Assembly (NCBI RefSeq): GCF_021375795.1 | Contig: NZ_JAEIOI010000003.1 | Span: forward strand, 248,001 to 312,000 | Source: Pseudomonas anguilliseptica | GTDB lineage: Bacteria; Pseudomonadota; Gammaproteobacteria; Pseudomonadales; Pseudomonadaceae | Direction of reading: 5' to 3' | DNA length: 64,000 nucleotides | Shown here: piece after piece, positions 1 to 7,439 of the stretch | Numbering within the stretch: position 1 is the stretch's first letter | Layout of the letters: the number at the start of each line of letters is the position of its first letter | Made by a program: the position numbers and the translations under genes | The notes under the pieces: model-generated | The model's input: only the letters and a program-made list of their open reading frames with translations | Database searches by the model: none | What the model was told of the DNA's origin: nothing

Positions 1-160
1 CATAGTGGCGCTGCTGAATGCCGTTGCTGCGCAGGATCAGCTTGCGCGCGCGCGAAGGCTTGCCGCCGACCAGGCCCAGGCGCGCTTCCATCTGCTCGTT
101 GTCGACCGGCTCATGGGGCAGGAAGGCGCTGATGCGATTGATAAATACAGGTTGTACCAC
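1..160 (-). CDS. Beta-ketoacyl-ACP synthase III family (DarB-like), N-terminal fragment
   Basis: This is the first 53 codons of a gene that continues beyond the left edge. The start is a GTG at 160, chosen because a GAGGAAG ribosome-binding site lies 4 nt upstream. The readable N-terminus (VVQPVFINRISAFLPHEPVD and onward, ending near QQRHY) resembles ketosynthase III proteins annotated DarB, which in dialkylresorcinol and flexirubin pathways condense two acyl chains. Its start lies 19 nt after the stop of the DarA-like gene, so the two are probably co-transcribed. The catalytic Cys-His-Asn region is outside the window, so activity cannot be judged. The family call rests on a short segment and on the neighbour. 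Confidence 0.6.
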   Translation of the reverse strand, partial: MVQPVFINRISAFLPHEPVDNEQMEARLGLVGGKPSRARKLILRSNGIQQRHY

Positions 161-179
161 GGGACTTCCTCGGGTCACT

Positions 180-1097
180 TTACTCGCCAGACGGGCCGGC
201 AAAGTAGGCCTTTTCACGCTGCGTTCGCTCCTTGAACAGAGGGGCCAGCAGTTTTTTAAGCACGGCACTGAGCGGCACCACGGTGACGATCAGGCACAAC
301 AGAAAAACAATGTACACCACCAGCCCAGCCGCACGCCGTCGACTCTGCTGCGGGCCCAGTGCAGCCAGCAAACGGCTCCACAACTGGAAGCTGCGATTGC
401 CGACCTTCTCACTGGCGATCAACTTCTCATCAATGCGCACCGCACCCAGCCCAGCCAGCATCGGCTGTTCGACCGGCAGGTTATCGGCCGTCAAGCGCTG
501 CGCCATGGCCACGCCAAAACGGCTAGCAGCAGCGATCTGTGCCTCATCAATACCCGCGCGCGGCACCCAGCTGTAGGGCTTCTGCCGCCCGGTAAACAGC
601 CACAAGGGCGTCGCCAGAAAACTCGCCGCCGTGCCGCAGGCATCGGTCAGGGCGATATTGTCCACCAACCGCGCGCCCAATTCAGTGAGCCGGTTCTTGA
701 CCTTCTCCTGGGCCATCAGCCACATATTGCGACAACCGATCAGCGTTACCACCGGCGTGCCCTTGAGCAACTGCGCCGCCTCGGGAGAAGCAAGGAAAGC
801 AGTCATTGGCTGCGACGGCGAAAGGAACCACACCTGATAGGCGAGGATCACCAGGTCATAACGCTTGCTCGCATCCACCGCCAGGGGCAGCAGCGGCTGC
901 GGGCGCATCAGCACGGTTTCCGGAAAAATCCGGAAAAAATCGAGAAACGGCCAGGGAAACGGGTAAGGTTGCGCAGGTTGCAGCGGCAGAAAATCCAGCT
1001 GAATATCCGCCTGCTGCTGCAGCGGAGCACACACGGACTGCGCCAACCTGTCTAGCTGGCCGGTTTGCGAAAAATGAACGATCAAGACCTGACGCAT
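180..1097 (-). CDS. DarA-like flavodoxin-fold protein (dialkylresorcinol-type condensing enzyme partner)
   Basis: A 305-aa protein that opens with a flavodoxin-like first strand and phosphate loop (VLIVHFSQTGQ, residues 4-14). It has a strand-turn (VVTLIGCRNMW) in the middle and a hydrophobic segment near residues 260-285 (VVYIVFLLCLIVTVVPL), which suggests C-terminal membrane association. Proteins of this size and start are commonly annotated DarA and occur beside a ketosynthase III, as here. In characterised clusters DarA works with DarB in forming the aromatic dialkylresorcinol ring. Whether this host makes such a lipid cannot be told, because no acyl carrier protein or further pathway genes are in view. 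An alternative is a generic NADPH-dependent reductase fold. Confidence 0.6.
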   Translation of the reverse strand: MRQVLIVHFSQTGQLDRLAQSVCAPLQQQADIQLDFLPLQPAQPYPFPWPFLDFFRIFPETVLMRPQPLLPLAVDASKRYDLVILAYQVWFLSPSQPMTAFLASPEAAQLLKGTPVVTLIGCRNMWLMAQEKVKNRLTELGARLVDNIALTDACGTAASFLATPLWLFTGRQKPYSWVPRAGIDEAQIAAASRFGVAMAQRLTADNLPVEQPMLAGLGAVRIDEKLIASEKVGNRSFQLWSRLLAALGPQQSRRRAAGLVVYIVFLLCLIVTVVPLSAVLKKLLAPLFKERTQREKAYFAGPSGE

Positions 1098-1128
1098 CGC
1101 CAGCCACTTCCTGCGAAATGCCCGGATT

Positions 1129-1575
1129 ATGCCACAGAGAACTCTTCAAACCGTAAAGAAGGCCGGCTATCAAGCTGGCCTTTTGCTGCTACTGGTCGGT
1201 TCACCGGCCCAGGCTGGCGACATCCTGGTCACAGTCGAGGGCATACAGGCCAGCGGCCGGGTGCATGCCGCACTGGTCGACGGCCAACAGCGGCGCTGGC
1301 CCGAACAGCCACTGCTTCAGCAACACAGTGACGACGCCCAGTTGCGCCTGGCCGATCTACCGCCCGGACGCTATGCCATCCAGCTGTACCAGGACAGCAA
1401 TGGCAACGACCAGCTTGATCAGGGGCGACGCGGCATCCCGCTGGAGCCGGTAGGTTTCTCAGCCAATCCGCCACTGGTCAACGGCAAACCCTCGCCACGC
1501 GACAGCCAGTTCGAGCACGGCACGGCGGACACCCACTTGCATATCCGCCTGCAAAGCCCGAAAGCCAAGAAGTAA
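1129..1575 (+). CDS. DUF2141 domain secreted protein
   Basis: A 148-aa exported protein of unknown function. Residues 1-29 form a signal peptide (basic n-region with KK, hydrophobic LLLLLVGS, cleavage after AQA). The rest is one beta-rich DUF2141 domain with a LRLADLPPGRYAIQLYQDSNGN core, the family hallmark: a turn that carries the Pro-Gly-Tyr motif before a DxNxN-like loop that could bind calcium. It is divergent from the DarA-like gene and convergent with blc, with a gap of only 7 nt. No good ribosome-binding site precedes the ATG, so expression or the exact start is uncertain. Confidence 0.7.
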   Translation: MPQRTLQTVKKAGYQAGLLLLLVGSPAQAGDILVTVEGIQASGRVHAALVDGQQRRWPEQPLLQQHSDDAQLRLADLPPGRYAIQLYQDSNGNDQLDQGRRGIPLEPVGFSANPPLVNGKPSPRDSQFEHGTADTHLHIRLQSPKAKK

Positions 1576-1582
1576 ACGGCGC

Positions 1583-2146
1583 TTAACGCGGCAAGGCCAT
1601 CTCGGCAGCCGTGCGGCGCCAGATCAGCTCACGGGTGTCATAACCACGGCTGCGCGCCTCTTCAAGTAGCGTCGCAAGATGCCTCGTGCTGGCGTCCTGA
1701 TCACGGGTCAGCAACCAGAGATACTTGCGATTGGGATGCCCAACCAGCGCGGTCTGGTAGCCATCGTCCAGATAGAGCACCCAGTACTCGCCCTTGGCCA
1801 GCCCCGGCAGCAGGCTGCTGGCCCAGTTGTCGAAACGCACCCAGAGTTTATTGGTCTCGCCCGGCACCTGCGCCACGGCCTGCCCCTTGACCTCCTGCAT
1901 CTCACCATCGAAGGTCCGGCAGCGATTGGTCACGCCAAGCGTTCCGCCTTCCTGCAGCTCATAAAGCGCCTCGGACTGCGCACAATTGCGCTGGAAGAAC
2001 ATCGGTAAACGCGCCTGCTCATACCAGGTGCCCTGATAACGCTGCAGGTCGACACGCTCAACCGTCTTCGGTGGCACCACGCCCGTGCCGGAATTGGCGC
2101 AGCCCACCAGCAGCGCCGCTGCGGCCATCGCCGCCAGCAGGCGCAT
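1583..2146 (-). CDS. blc: Outer-membrane lipocalin lipoprotein Blc
   Basis: A 187-aa bacterial lipocalin. The N-terminus is a lipoprotein signal with lipobox LLVGC (Cys16). The mature protein starts the lipocalin barrel with the GxW motif (YQGTWYEQARLP, about residues 39-50) and continues through EGGTLGVTNRC and the YWVLYLDDGYQTALVGHPNRKYLWLLTR strands typical of Blc. The family is an eight-stranded beta-barrel anchored in the outer membrane that binds lysophospholipids or fatty acids under envelope stress. The start overlaps by one base the stop of the small lipoprotein upstream, which indicates translational coupling. Confidence 0.88.
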   Translation of the reverse strand: MRLLAAMAAAALLVGCANSGTGVVPPKTVERVDLQRYQGTWYEQARLPMFFQRNCAQSEALYELQEGGTLGVTNRCRTFDGEMQEVKGQAVAQVPGETNKLWVRFDNWASSLLPGLAKGEYWVLYLDDGYQTALVGHPNRKYLWLLTRDQDASTRHLATLLEEARSRGYDTRELIWRRTAAEMALPR

Positions 2147-2400
2147 TACTTCAAACCCTTGCCGGAAAACATCAGCACCTTGTCGCCGGCGTACTGCACG
2201 CTGATAAAGCGCTGCTCATTACCCCAGGTGCAGCTGGACATGCCCAGCGCGCCGGCACACTCATCCGGGCCGCCGAGCAGGCGTTCGACTTCATCCTTGC
2301 TCATGCCGGGTTTGAGCTGAGCGTAATTGTCCTGATTGACCTTGTTGCAGGCGACCAGCAGCAGACAACCGGCGAGTAGTGCGACGACACGCAGAGACAT
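2146..2400 (-). CDS. Small BamE/SmpA-like lipoprotein
   Basis: An 84-aa lipoprotein with lipobox LLVAC (Cys18). The mature part carries the short motif (YAQLKPGMSKDEVERLLGGPDEC) shared by BamE/SmpA-like domains, in which a helix-turn with GMSxxEVxxLLG precedes a small beta sheet (QRFISVQYAGDKVLMFSGKGL). Two cysteines (in DEC and SSC) could form a disulphide. It is the first gene of a two-gene unit with blc (overlap TAATG), so it probably resides in the outer membrane. It is too short to be the genuine BamE, and its specific role is unknown. Confidence 0.7.
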   Translation of the reverse strand: MSLRVVALLAGCLLLVACNKVNQDNYAQLKPGMSKDEVERLLGGPDECAGALGMSSCTWGNEQRFISVQYAGDKVLMFSGKGLK

Positions 2401-2468
2401 GGGAATACTCCTGAGAAAGTGGCCAAGACCAGCTTGGCATAGCCATACCGAGCCTGCCTGCTTCGACG

Positions 2469-3071
2469 CTAGAAGCGTGAGCCTGGTTCCAGCAGAAAGG
2501 CAGATTCCTCAGCACTGCTGCTGCGGCCGAGAATCTGATTGCGATGGGGAAACCGGCCAAAGCGGGCGATGACCCGATGATGGCGCTCGGCATAATCCAG
2601 ATAGCCGGCAAACAGCTCGCGCTCAGCGCTTGCAGCCTGCTCAAGCAATGCCTGAAAAAGCTGCACGGCCTGATCCTGCAGCTGCAGGTCTTCGGCATGT
2701 TCCAGCACCAGGTAGGCAAACACCCGCTGGATCGGTGGCAATGCCTGATCCCAGCCTTGCGCCAGACCATGCAACGCCAGTGGGCGCGCCAGCCGGTCGC
2801 CGGCAAAGGCGCGCGGCGTATCACGAAAGATCATGCGCGGCAGCTGATCGAGCAACAGCAGGTTTGCCAGCCAGCCTTCGGGCTCAGCCTGCCAGGCACT
2901 CAACTGGCCAGCCAGGGCCTGCTCGACCTGCTCACCAAACCGCTCGCGGGCCTGGCGATCCTGGCTGTCCTGCTTGCCGAACCACAGGGCGCTGCGGCTG
3001 GCCGCCACCTCGGCGGCCGGCGCACCGGAGGCACCAAACCACCAGTCGAGCAACGGCTGCCAGGGCTGCAT
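2469..3071 (-). CDS. DUF924 family protein
   Basis: A 200-aa, mostly helical cytoplasmic protein of the DUF924 family. The hallmark features are the N-terminal ALWFGKQ, the conserved LLLDQLPRMIFRDTPRAFAGD helix-turn in the middle, and the C-terminal YAERHHRVIARFGRFPHRNQILGR signature. The fold resembles TPR or transpeptidase-associated helical bundles and no enzymatic activity is established. It starts 3 nt downstream of the fbp stop codon, so it is almost certainly co-transcribed with fbp, a linkage that is conserved in pseudomonads. Confidence 0.85.
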   Translation of the reverse strand: MQPWQPLLDWWFGASGAPAAEVAASRSALWFGKQDSQDRQARERFGEQVEQALAGQLSAWQAEPEGWLANLLLLDQLPRMIFRDTPRAFAGDRLARPLALHGLAQGWDQALPPIQRVFAYLVLEHAEDLQLQDQAVQLFQALLEQAASAERELFAGYLDYAERHHRVIARFGRFPHRNQILGRSSSAEESAFLLEPGSRF

Positions 3072-3074
3072 CGG

Positions 3075-4082
3075 TTACTCGCGGTGGTAAGCGCTGATAC
3101 GCAGCACTTCTTCTTTCGAGCCGAGGAACACCGGCACACGCTGGTGCAGGCTTTCCGGCTGGATGTCGAGAATGCGCTGGGTGCCGTTGGTAGCCACGCC
3201 GCCAGCCTGTTCGATGATCATCGACATCGGATTGGCCTCGTACATCAGACGCAGCTTGCCGGCCTTGCCTGACTCGCGGCTGTCGCGCGGGTACATGAAT
3301 ACGCCACCACGGGTGAGGATGCGGTGCACGTCGGCGACCATCGAAGCAATCCAGCGCATGTTGTAGTTCTTGCCCAGCGGGCCTTCCTCGCCAGCCAGCA
3401 GCTCGGACACATAACGCTGCACCGGTGCTTCCCAGTGGCGCTGGTTGGACATGTTGATGGCGAATTCCTTGGTCGCTTCCGGCACCTTGATGTCGTCGTG
3501 GGTGAGCACGAAGCTGCCCAGCTCGCGATCCAGGGTAAAGCCTTTGACGCCTTCGCCGAGGGTCAGCATCAGCATGGTCTGCGGGCCGTAGATGGCATAA
3601 CCGGCTGCCACTTGTTGAGTGCCTGGCTGGAGGAAAGCTTCCTCACCCAGGTCGCCTTCGGCACCGTTACGATCCGGGCAGCGCAGCACCGAGAAGATGG
3701 TGCCGACCGAGACGTTGACGTCGATGTTGCTGGAGCCGTCCAGCGGGTCGAATACCAGCAGGTAGGCACCCTTCGGGTACTTGCCAGGGATCTGGTAGGC
3801 GTTGTCCATTTCTTCGGACGCCATGCCGGCCAGGTGACCGCCCCATTCGTTGGCTTCCAGCAGAATCTCGTTGGAGATCACGTCGAGTTTCTTCTGCACT
3901 TCACCCTGTACGTTCTCGGTGCCCATGCTGCCCAGCACACCACCCAGCGCGCCCTTGGACACCTGATGGCTGATTTCCTTGCAGGCGCGTGCGACCACTT
4001 CGATAAGGAAACGCAGATCGGCCGGGGTGTTGTGGCTGCGGGTCTGCTCGATCAGATAGCGGCTGAGGGTAACGCGGGACAT
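3075..4082 (-). CDS. fbp: Fructose-1,6-bisphosphatase class 1
   Basis: A 335-aa class I FBPase that hydrolyses fructose 1,6-bisphosphate to fructose 6-phosphate in gluconeogenesis, which pseudomonads use heavily because they lack classical upper glycolysis. The metal-binding signature [13 protein letters not shown] is complete (about residues 110-122), and the substrate loop [20 protein letters not shown] is near residues 280-300. Length and both ends match the family. It leads a two-gene unit with the DUF924 gene. Confidence 0.96.
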   Translation of the reverse strand: MSRVTLSRYLIEQTRSHNTPADLRFLIEVVARACKEISHQVSKGALGGVLGSMGTENVQGEVQKKLDVISNEILLEANEWGGHLAGMASEEMDNAYQIPGKYPKGAYLLVFDPLDGSSNIDVNVSVGTIFSVLRCPDRNGAEGDLGEEAFLQPGTQQVAAGYAIYGPQTMLMLTLGEGVKGFTLDRELGSFVLTHDDIKVPEATKEFAINMSNQRHWEAPVQRYVSELLAGEEGPLGKNYNMRWIASMVADVHRILTRGGVFMYPRDSRESGKAGKLRLMYEANPMSMIIEQAGGVATNGTQRILDIQPESLHQRVPVFLGSKEEVLRISAYHRE

Positions 4083-4230
4083 GGATGGCTCCGGGAAGGA
4101 AGAAAAATCGCGCGCAGTTTACCCCTTTGGCAGAAAAAGCGCCTTAGCACTGGATGGAAGGATACTGCCCAGTCACAAAGCATCGGTTGCTAACGCAGCA
4201 GGCCCGACACGCAACGACCTGTACGTGGCC

Positions 4231-5910
4231 TCAGGCCAGGCTGCAAACCCGATTGCGGCCTTCATGCTTGGCCCGGTACAACGCGGCATCGGCGGCCTGC
4301 AACAGCTCATCCAGCACCAGCCCCTGCTCGGGCCACAGCGCCAGACCGGCCGACAGGGTGACATAACGCGCACCGCCACGGGTGGGCAACGGGTGTGCCG
4401 CCAGGTCGCGGCAAATATTCTCCAGACGGCTACGCGCCTCGAGGGCATCGGCGCGCGGCAGGATCAGCAGGAACTCTTCACCACCGATACGGAACACCGC
4501 GTCCGAGCTGCGCAGGTTTTCCAGCAGATGCTGGGCCACGCCCTTGAGCACGTCGTCGCCTTCTAGATGGCCGTGCTCGTCGTTGAGTTGCTTGAAGTGA
4601 TCAAGATCGATCAGCGCCAGCGCGATGGGCGTGCGTTCACGTTGCGCCACGGCCAGCTCACGAGCAAAGAACTCATCGAGATAACGGCGGTTGTACAGGC
4701 CAGTGAGCGGGTCACACAGTGCCTGCTCCTGCAGCTGCTCATGCAGGCTGGTGATGGTACGCAGACGTTCCTCGCTAAGGGCCAGGGCCTCGGCCAGTTT
4801 CAGCTCACTGAGGTGGCGCTGGGTGACATCACGCAAATACAGCATCTGCCCGAGCACCAGGGTGCCGCGGTGGGTCACCCGCTCAATGGCGCGGATGCGC
4901 ACTTCAAAGTAGCGCGCCGAGTTGGCCAGTGTCAGCAGACACTCCTGTTCACTGGCGCCCTGCTCGCTGAGCAGTTGCTGCAGGTCAGGGCCGAGAATCG
5001 GCCAGTCCGCCAGCGGCCGCCCTTGCCAGCCACTGCGCAGGCTGGCAAGTTTCAGGGCCGCCGGGTTGGCTTCAATCACGCGCAACTGTGCATCGACCAC
5101 CAGCACCGGATCGATAAGGGCATCCAGCAGCAGATGGCGGGCCACCGGCAGCAGGTCGAACAGACGCACGCCGACGATCAGCCAAGCAAACGCCACCAGG
5201 GTAAAGGCGAAACTGAACGGCGTGGGGTCGAAGCCGAACAGCATCCAGCCGAACACCACGTAGCTGATATTGGCGACCCAAGGCACCGCCGTGACGAAGA
5301 CAAAGGCCAGGTAATGCCGCCGATGCACGCCATAGCTGACGATGGCAGCACGCAGCACCACGCCCATGCAGAACATCATAAACAGATAGATATAAGCCGC
5401 TGCGGCATAGAACAGCGGGCCATGCTCATAGCGAATCGGCGCGCCCGGCGCATCGCTCAGCGGCGCCGTACCTTCGCCATAGAACAGGCCGTGCCAGGGG
5501 TTGCTCAGCGCCATCAGCCAGATCAGCAGCGGCGCCACGCTCAAACCCAGGGTGCTGCGCAGCGGCAGCGGCTGACGCACGCTGTTGACGTATTGCCAGA
5601 GAAACACCGCCCAGAAGGTCGGCACCACCAGAATCCCCGGCCAGGCCATGGTCGCCCAGAACACCTTGCACTGCGGCCCCTGCGCGGCCATTTCCAGGCT
5701 CGCTGCCGCCATCCACCAGAGGCTGGCCAGGTGCAGCACGATAAAGCTCTCGCGCCCCGGGAAATAGCGCTGCCGGGTCACCCAACGGGCCAGCAGCAGC
5801 ACACCGAGACAGACCACACAGGTCAGGATCACGGGGCCGCTCAACGCCCAGGCAGAATTACCGCAGGCATTCATCGGACGGGTACTGCCGCAGAAAATAA
5901 CTGCACGCAC
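4231..5910 (-). CDS. Membrane-bound GGDEF diguanylate cyclase with 7TM and PAS domains
   Basis: A protein of up to 559 aa. Residues 20-250 are a string of hydrophobic helices like the histidine-kinase-type 7TM sensor. Next come a PAS-like region (LIDPVLVVDAQLRVIEANPAAL, about 265-290), a short coiled linker, and a GGDEF domain from about residue 390 (DPLTGLYNRRYLDEF). The active-site motif is GGEEF, and an RxxD inhibitory site (RSSD) sits exactly five residues upstream, so product feedback is expected. It should make c-di-GMP from two GTP. No EAL domain is present. The 5910 start is a GTG; an ATG at 5874 is an alternative. It is monocistronic. Confidence 0.9.
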   Translation of the reverse strand: MRAVIFCGSTRPMNACGNSAWALSGPVILTCVVCLGVLLLARWVTRQRYFPGRESFIVLHLASLWWMAAASLEMAAQGPQCKVFWATMAWPGILVVPTFWAVFLWQYVNSVRQPLPLRSTLGLSVAPLLIWLMALSNPWHGLFYGEGTAPLSDAPGAPIRYEHGPLFYAAAAYIYLFMMFCMGVVLRAAIVSYGVHRRHYLAFVFVTAVPWVANISYVVFGWMLFGFDPTPFSFAFTLVAFAWLIVGVRLFDLLPVARHLLLDALIDPVLVVDAQLRVIEANPAALKLASLRSGWQGRPLADWPILGPDLQQLLSEQGASEQECLLTLANSARYFEVRIRAIERVTHRGTLVLGQMLYLRDVTQRHLSELKLAEALALSEERLRTITSLHEQLQEQALCDPLTGLYNRRYLDEFFARELAVAQRERTPIALALIDLDHFKQLNDEHGHLEGDDVLKGVAQHLLENLRSSDAVFRIGGEEFLLILPRADALEARSRLENICRDLAAHPLPTRGGARYVTLSAGLALWPEQGLVLDELLQAADAALYRAKHEGRNRVCSLA

Positions 5911-6068
5911 CGAGCAGAATGGCCGGATAAACGCACAGCAACCGCCCCAACAGGGGTCGTAATGGAGATACGCAAGGGCCTTCCTGACCTCAAACGTTAA
6001 TCAGTTGAAGGTGCCAACCATACTGCAAAAATCGTTAGGCAGCTGGCCTTTATTTCGCCTGAGCGCTG

Positions 6069-7439
6069 CTATTCAGCGCTTGGCCGACGCAACAAGCTGA
6101 CCGCCATCAGCGCCAATAAGCCAACCCCAACCAGCAAAACCAGCCACAAGCCCCAGCGTTTCCAATTGCTGTCGCTGGCGGCGGCCTGCTCCTGTTGCTT
6201 GATGTTGTCAGCCGGCAACTGCGCCTCGGCTGTACCCAACTGTTGCAGGCGCTGCGACTGATAACCGGGGATCAGCGTCGTCAACGGCAGTGCGGCCGAC
6301 TCGGCGCCCGCACGCCCCAGTGCCAGTCGATAGGGCGGGCTGCCACGCTGGAGGAACACCAGCTGGGTGGCGCGCACTGCAACCTTGATTTGCGGTGCTG
6401 CAACACCCAAACCGCCGCCGCGCTCGTCCACCTGCAGGCGTAACTGCTGCACCGCCCAACCGGGCAACGGCAATTCGTCCTGACGAATTTCCACGCCATT
6501 CTCCGGCAACCTATAAAGCAGCCCCTGCGCCAGCGATTGCCAAGCGCCCTTGGCTTCACTGCGACCGCTGACACGAATCGGCGCCAGGCTATTGGCCTGG
6601 CTGAGTTCGATGTGCAAGCGCTCCAACGGCAAAGCCAGGGGCAGTTGCCACTGGTATTCGCCATCCGGGCTACGCGTCGCCGCCAGCGGCTGCGACCACA
6701 CCAGCGGTGCGGGCACGCGGTCGCTGCGCTGACTGCGCAGACTTGCAGCCTTCAGCTGCGGTGCCTGTTGCGGGCTTTGCCAGAGCAGGCGCAAGTAGCG
6801 CGCCTTGCGCCCCGGCAGCTCAACCTGACGCTGCTCGACACGCTCATTGCCAAATGACAAGCGCGCCAGCTGACCGCTGCCCCAGGGTTGCCAGTCTTGC
6901 AGGTCATCACTGGCCTCGATGCTGAAGCGCTGAAAACCCTCCTGGCCACCTTCCCAGTCAAGCTGCAAGCGCACCAACGGTTCATCCGATGCGCTGGCAT
7001 CCAGCAGCCAGCCGCGCAGCAAGGCCGGTTGAGCTGTGCTATCGGTCTCGTCGCGCAGCTCGATCAGTGTGCCACTGGTACTGCGCTGCACCCGCAGGCT
7101 TGGCGTGGCGCTGCTGTCGCCCTGTTCCGCGTACAGCGGAAACCACTTCACTGCCTGTTCCTGCTGGCTGTCGCGCGACTCACCCTGCCCCGCCACCAGG
7201 GCATAAGCCAGTGCCTGGCCTTCGCCGTTGAACACCCGCAGGTCGCGCAAATCGCCATAACGCGCAGCGAAATGCAGCGCCATCGGTACATCCAGGCGAT
7301 ACCAGGGGCCTTCCCCGCTCAGGCTCAGCGGTAATTGCACGGCATAGTCGCCCGGCTGCTCCTGCGCCAGGACTGACGCGCTGCACAGCAGGCCGAGAAA
7401 CGCAGCGCAGCATGCGCCAGGGATAAAACGACTGATCAT
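6069..7439 (-). CDS. DUF3999 envelope protein
   Basis: A 456-aa protein with an N-terminal signal peptide (cleavage near SVLAQ, residue 25), a large beta-rich extracytoplasmic part, and one C-terminal transmembrane helix (WGLWLVLLVGVGLLALMAVSLL, about 428-449) followed by a short basic tail. The periplasmic part contains discoidin-like segments (QRFSIEASDDLQDWQPWG; RYLRLLWQS). This is the DUF3999 family, and its function is not known. Its ATG overlaps the stop of the DUF2339 gene upstream (ATGA), so the two are translationally coupled and probably work together. Confidence 0.85.
   Translation of the reverse strand: MISRFIPGACCAAFLGLLCSASVLAQEQPGDYAVQLPLSLSGEGPWYRLDVPMALHFAARYGDLRDLRVFNGEGQALAYALVAGQGESRDSQQEQAVKWFPLYAEQGDSSATPSLRVQRSTSGTLIELRDETDSTAQPALLRGWLLDASASDEPLVRLQLDWEGGQEGFQRFSIEASDDLQDWQPWGSGQLARLSFGNERVEQRQVELPGRKARYLRLLWQSPQQAPQLKAASLRSQRSDRVPAPLVWSQPLAATRSPDGEYQWQLPLALPLERLHIELSQANSLAPIRVSGRSEAKGAWQSLAQGLLYRLPENGVEIRQDELPLPGWAVQQLRLQVDERGGGLGVAAPQIKVAVRATQLVFLQRGSPPYRLALGRAGAESAALPLTTLIPGYQSQRLQQLGTAEAQLPADNIKQQEQAAASDSNWKRWGLWLVLLVGVGLLALMAVSLLRRPSAE

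Noticed and set aside
1159..1183. Terminator-like hairpin (AAGGCCGGC / GCTGGCCTT, then TTTT)
   Set aside because: It lies inside the signal-peptide codons of the DUF2141 gene, with only a short T-run and one mismatch. It could be attenuation, but coding constraint explains it.
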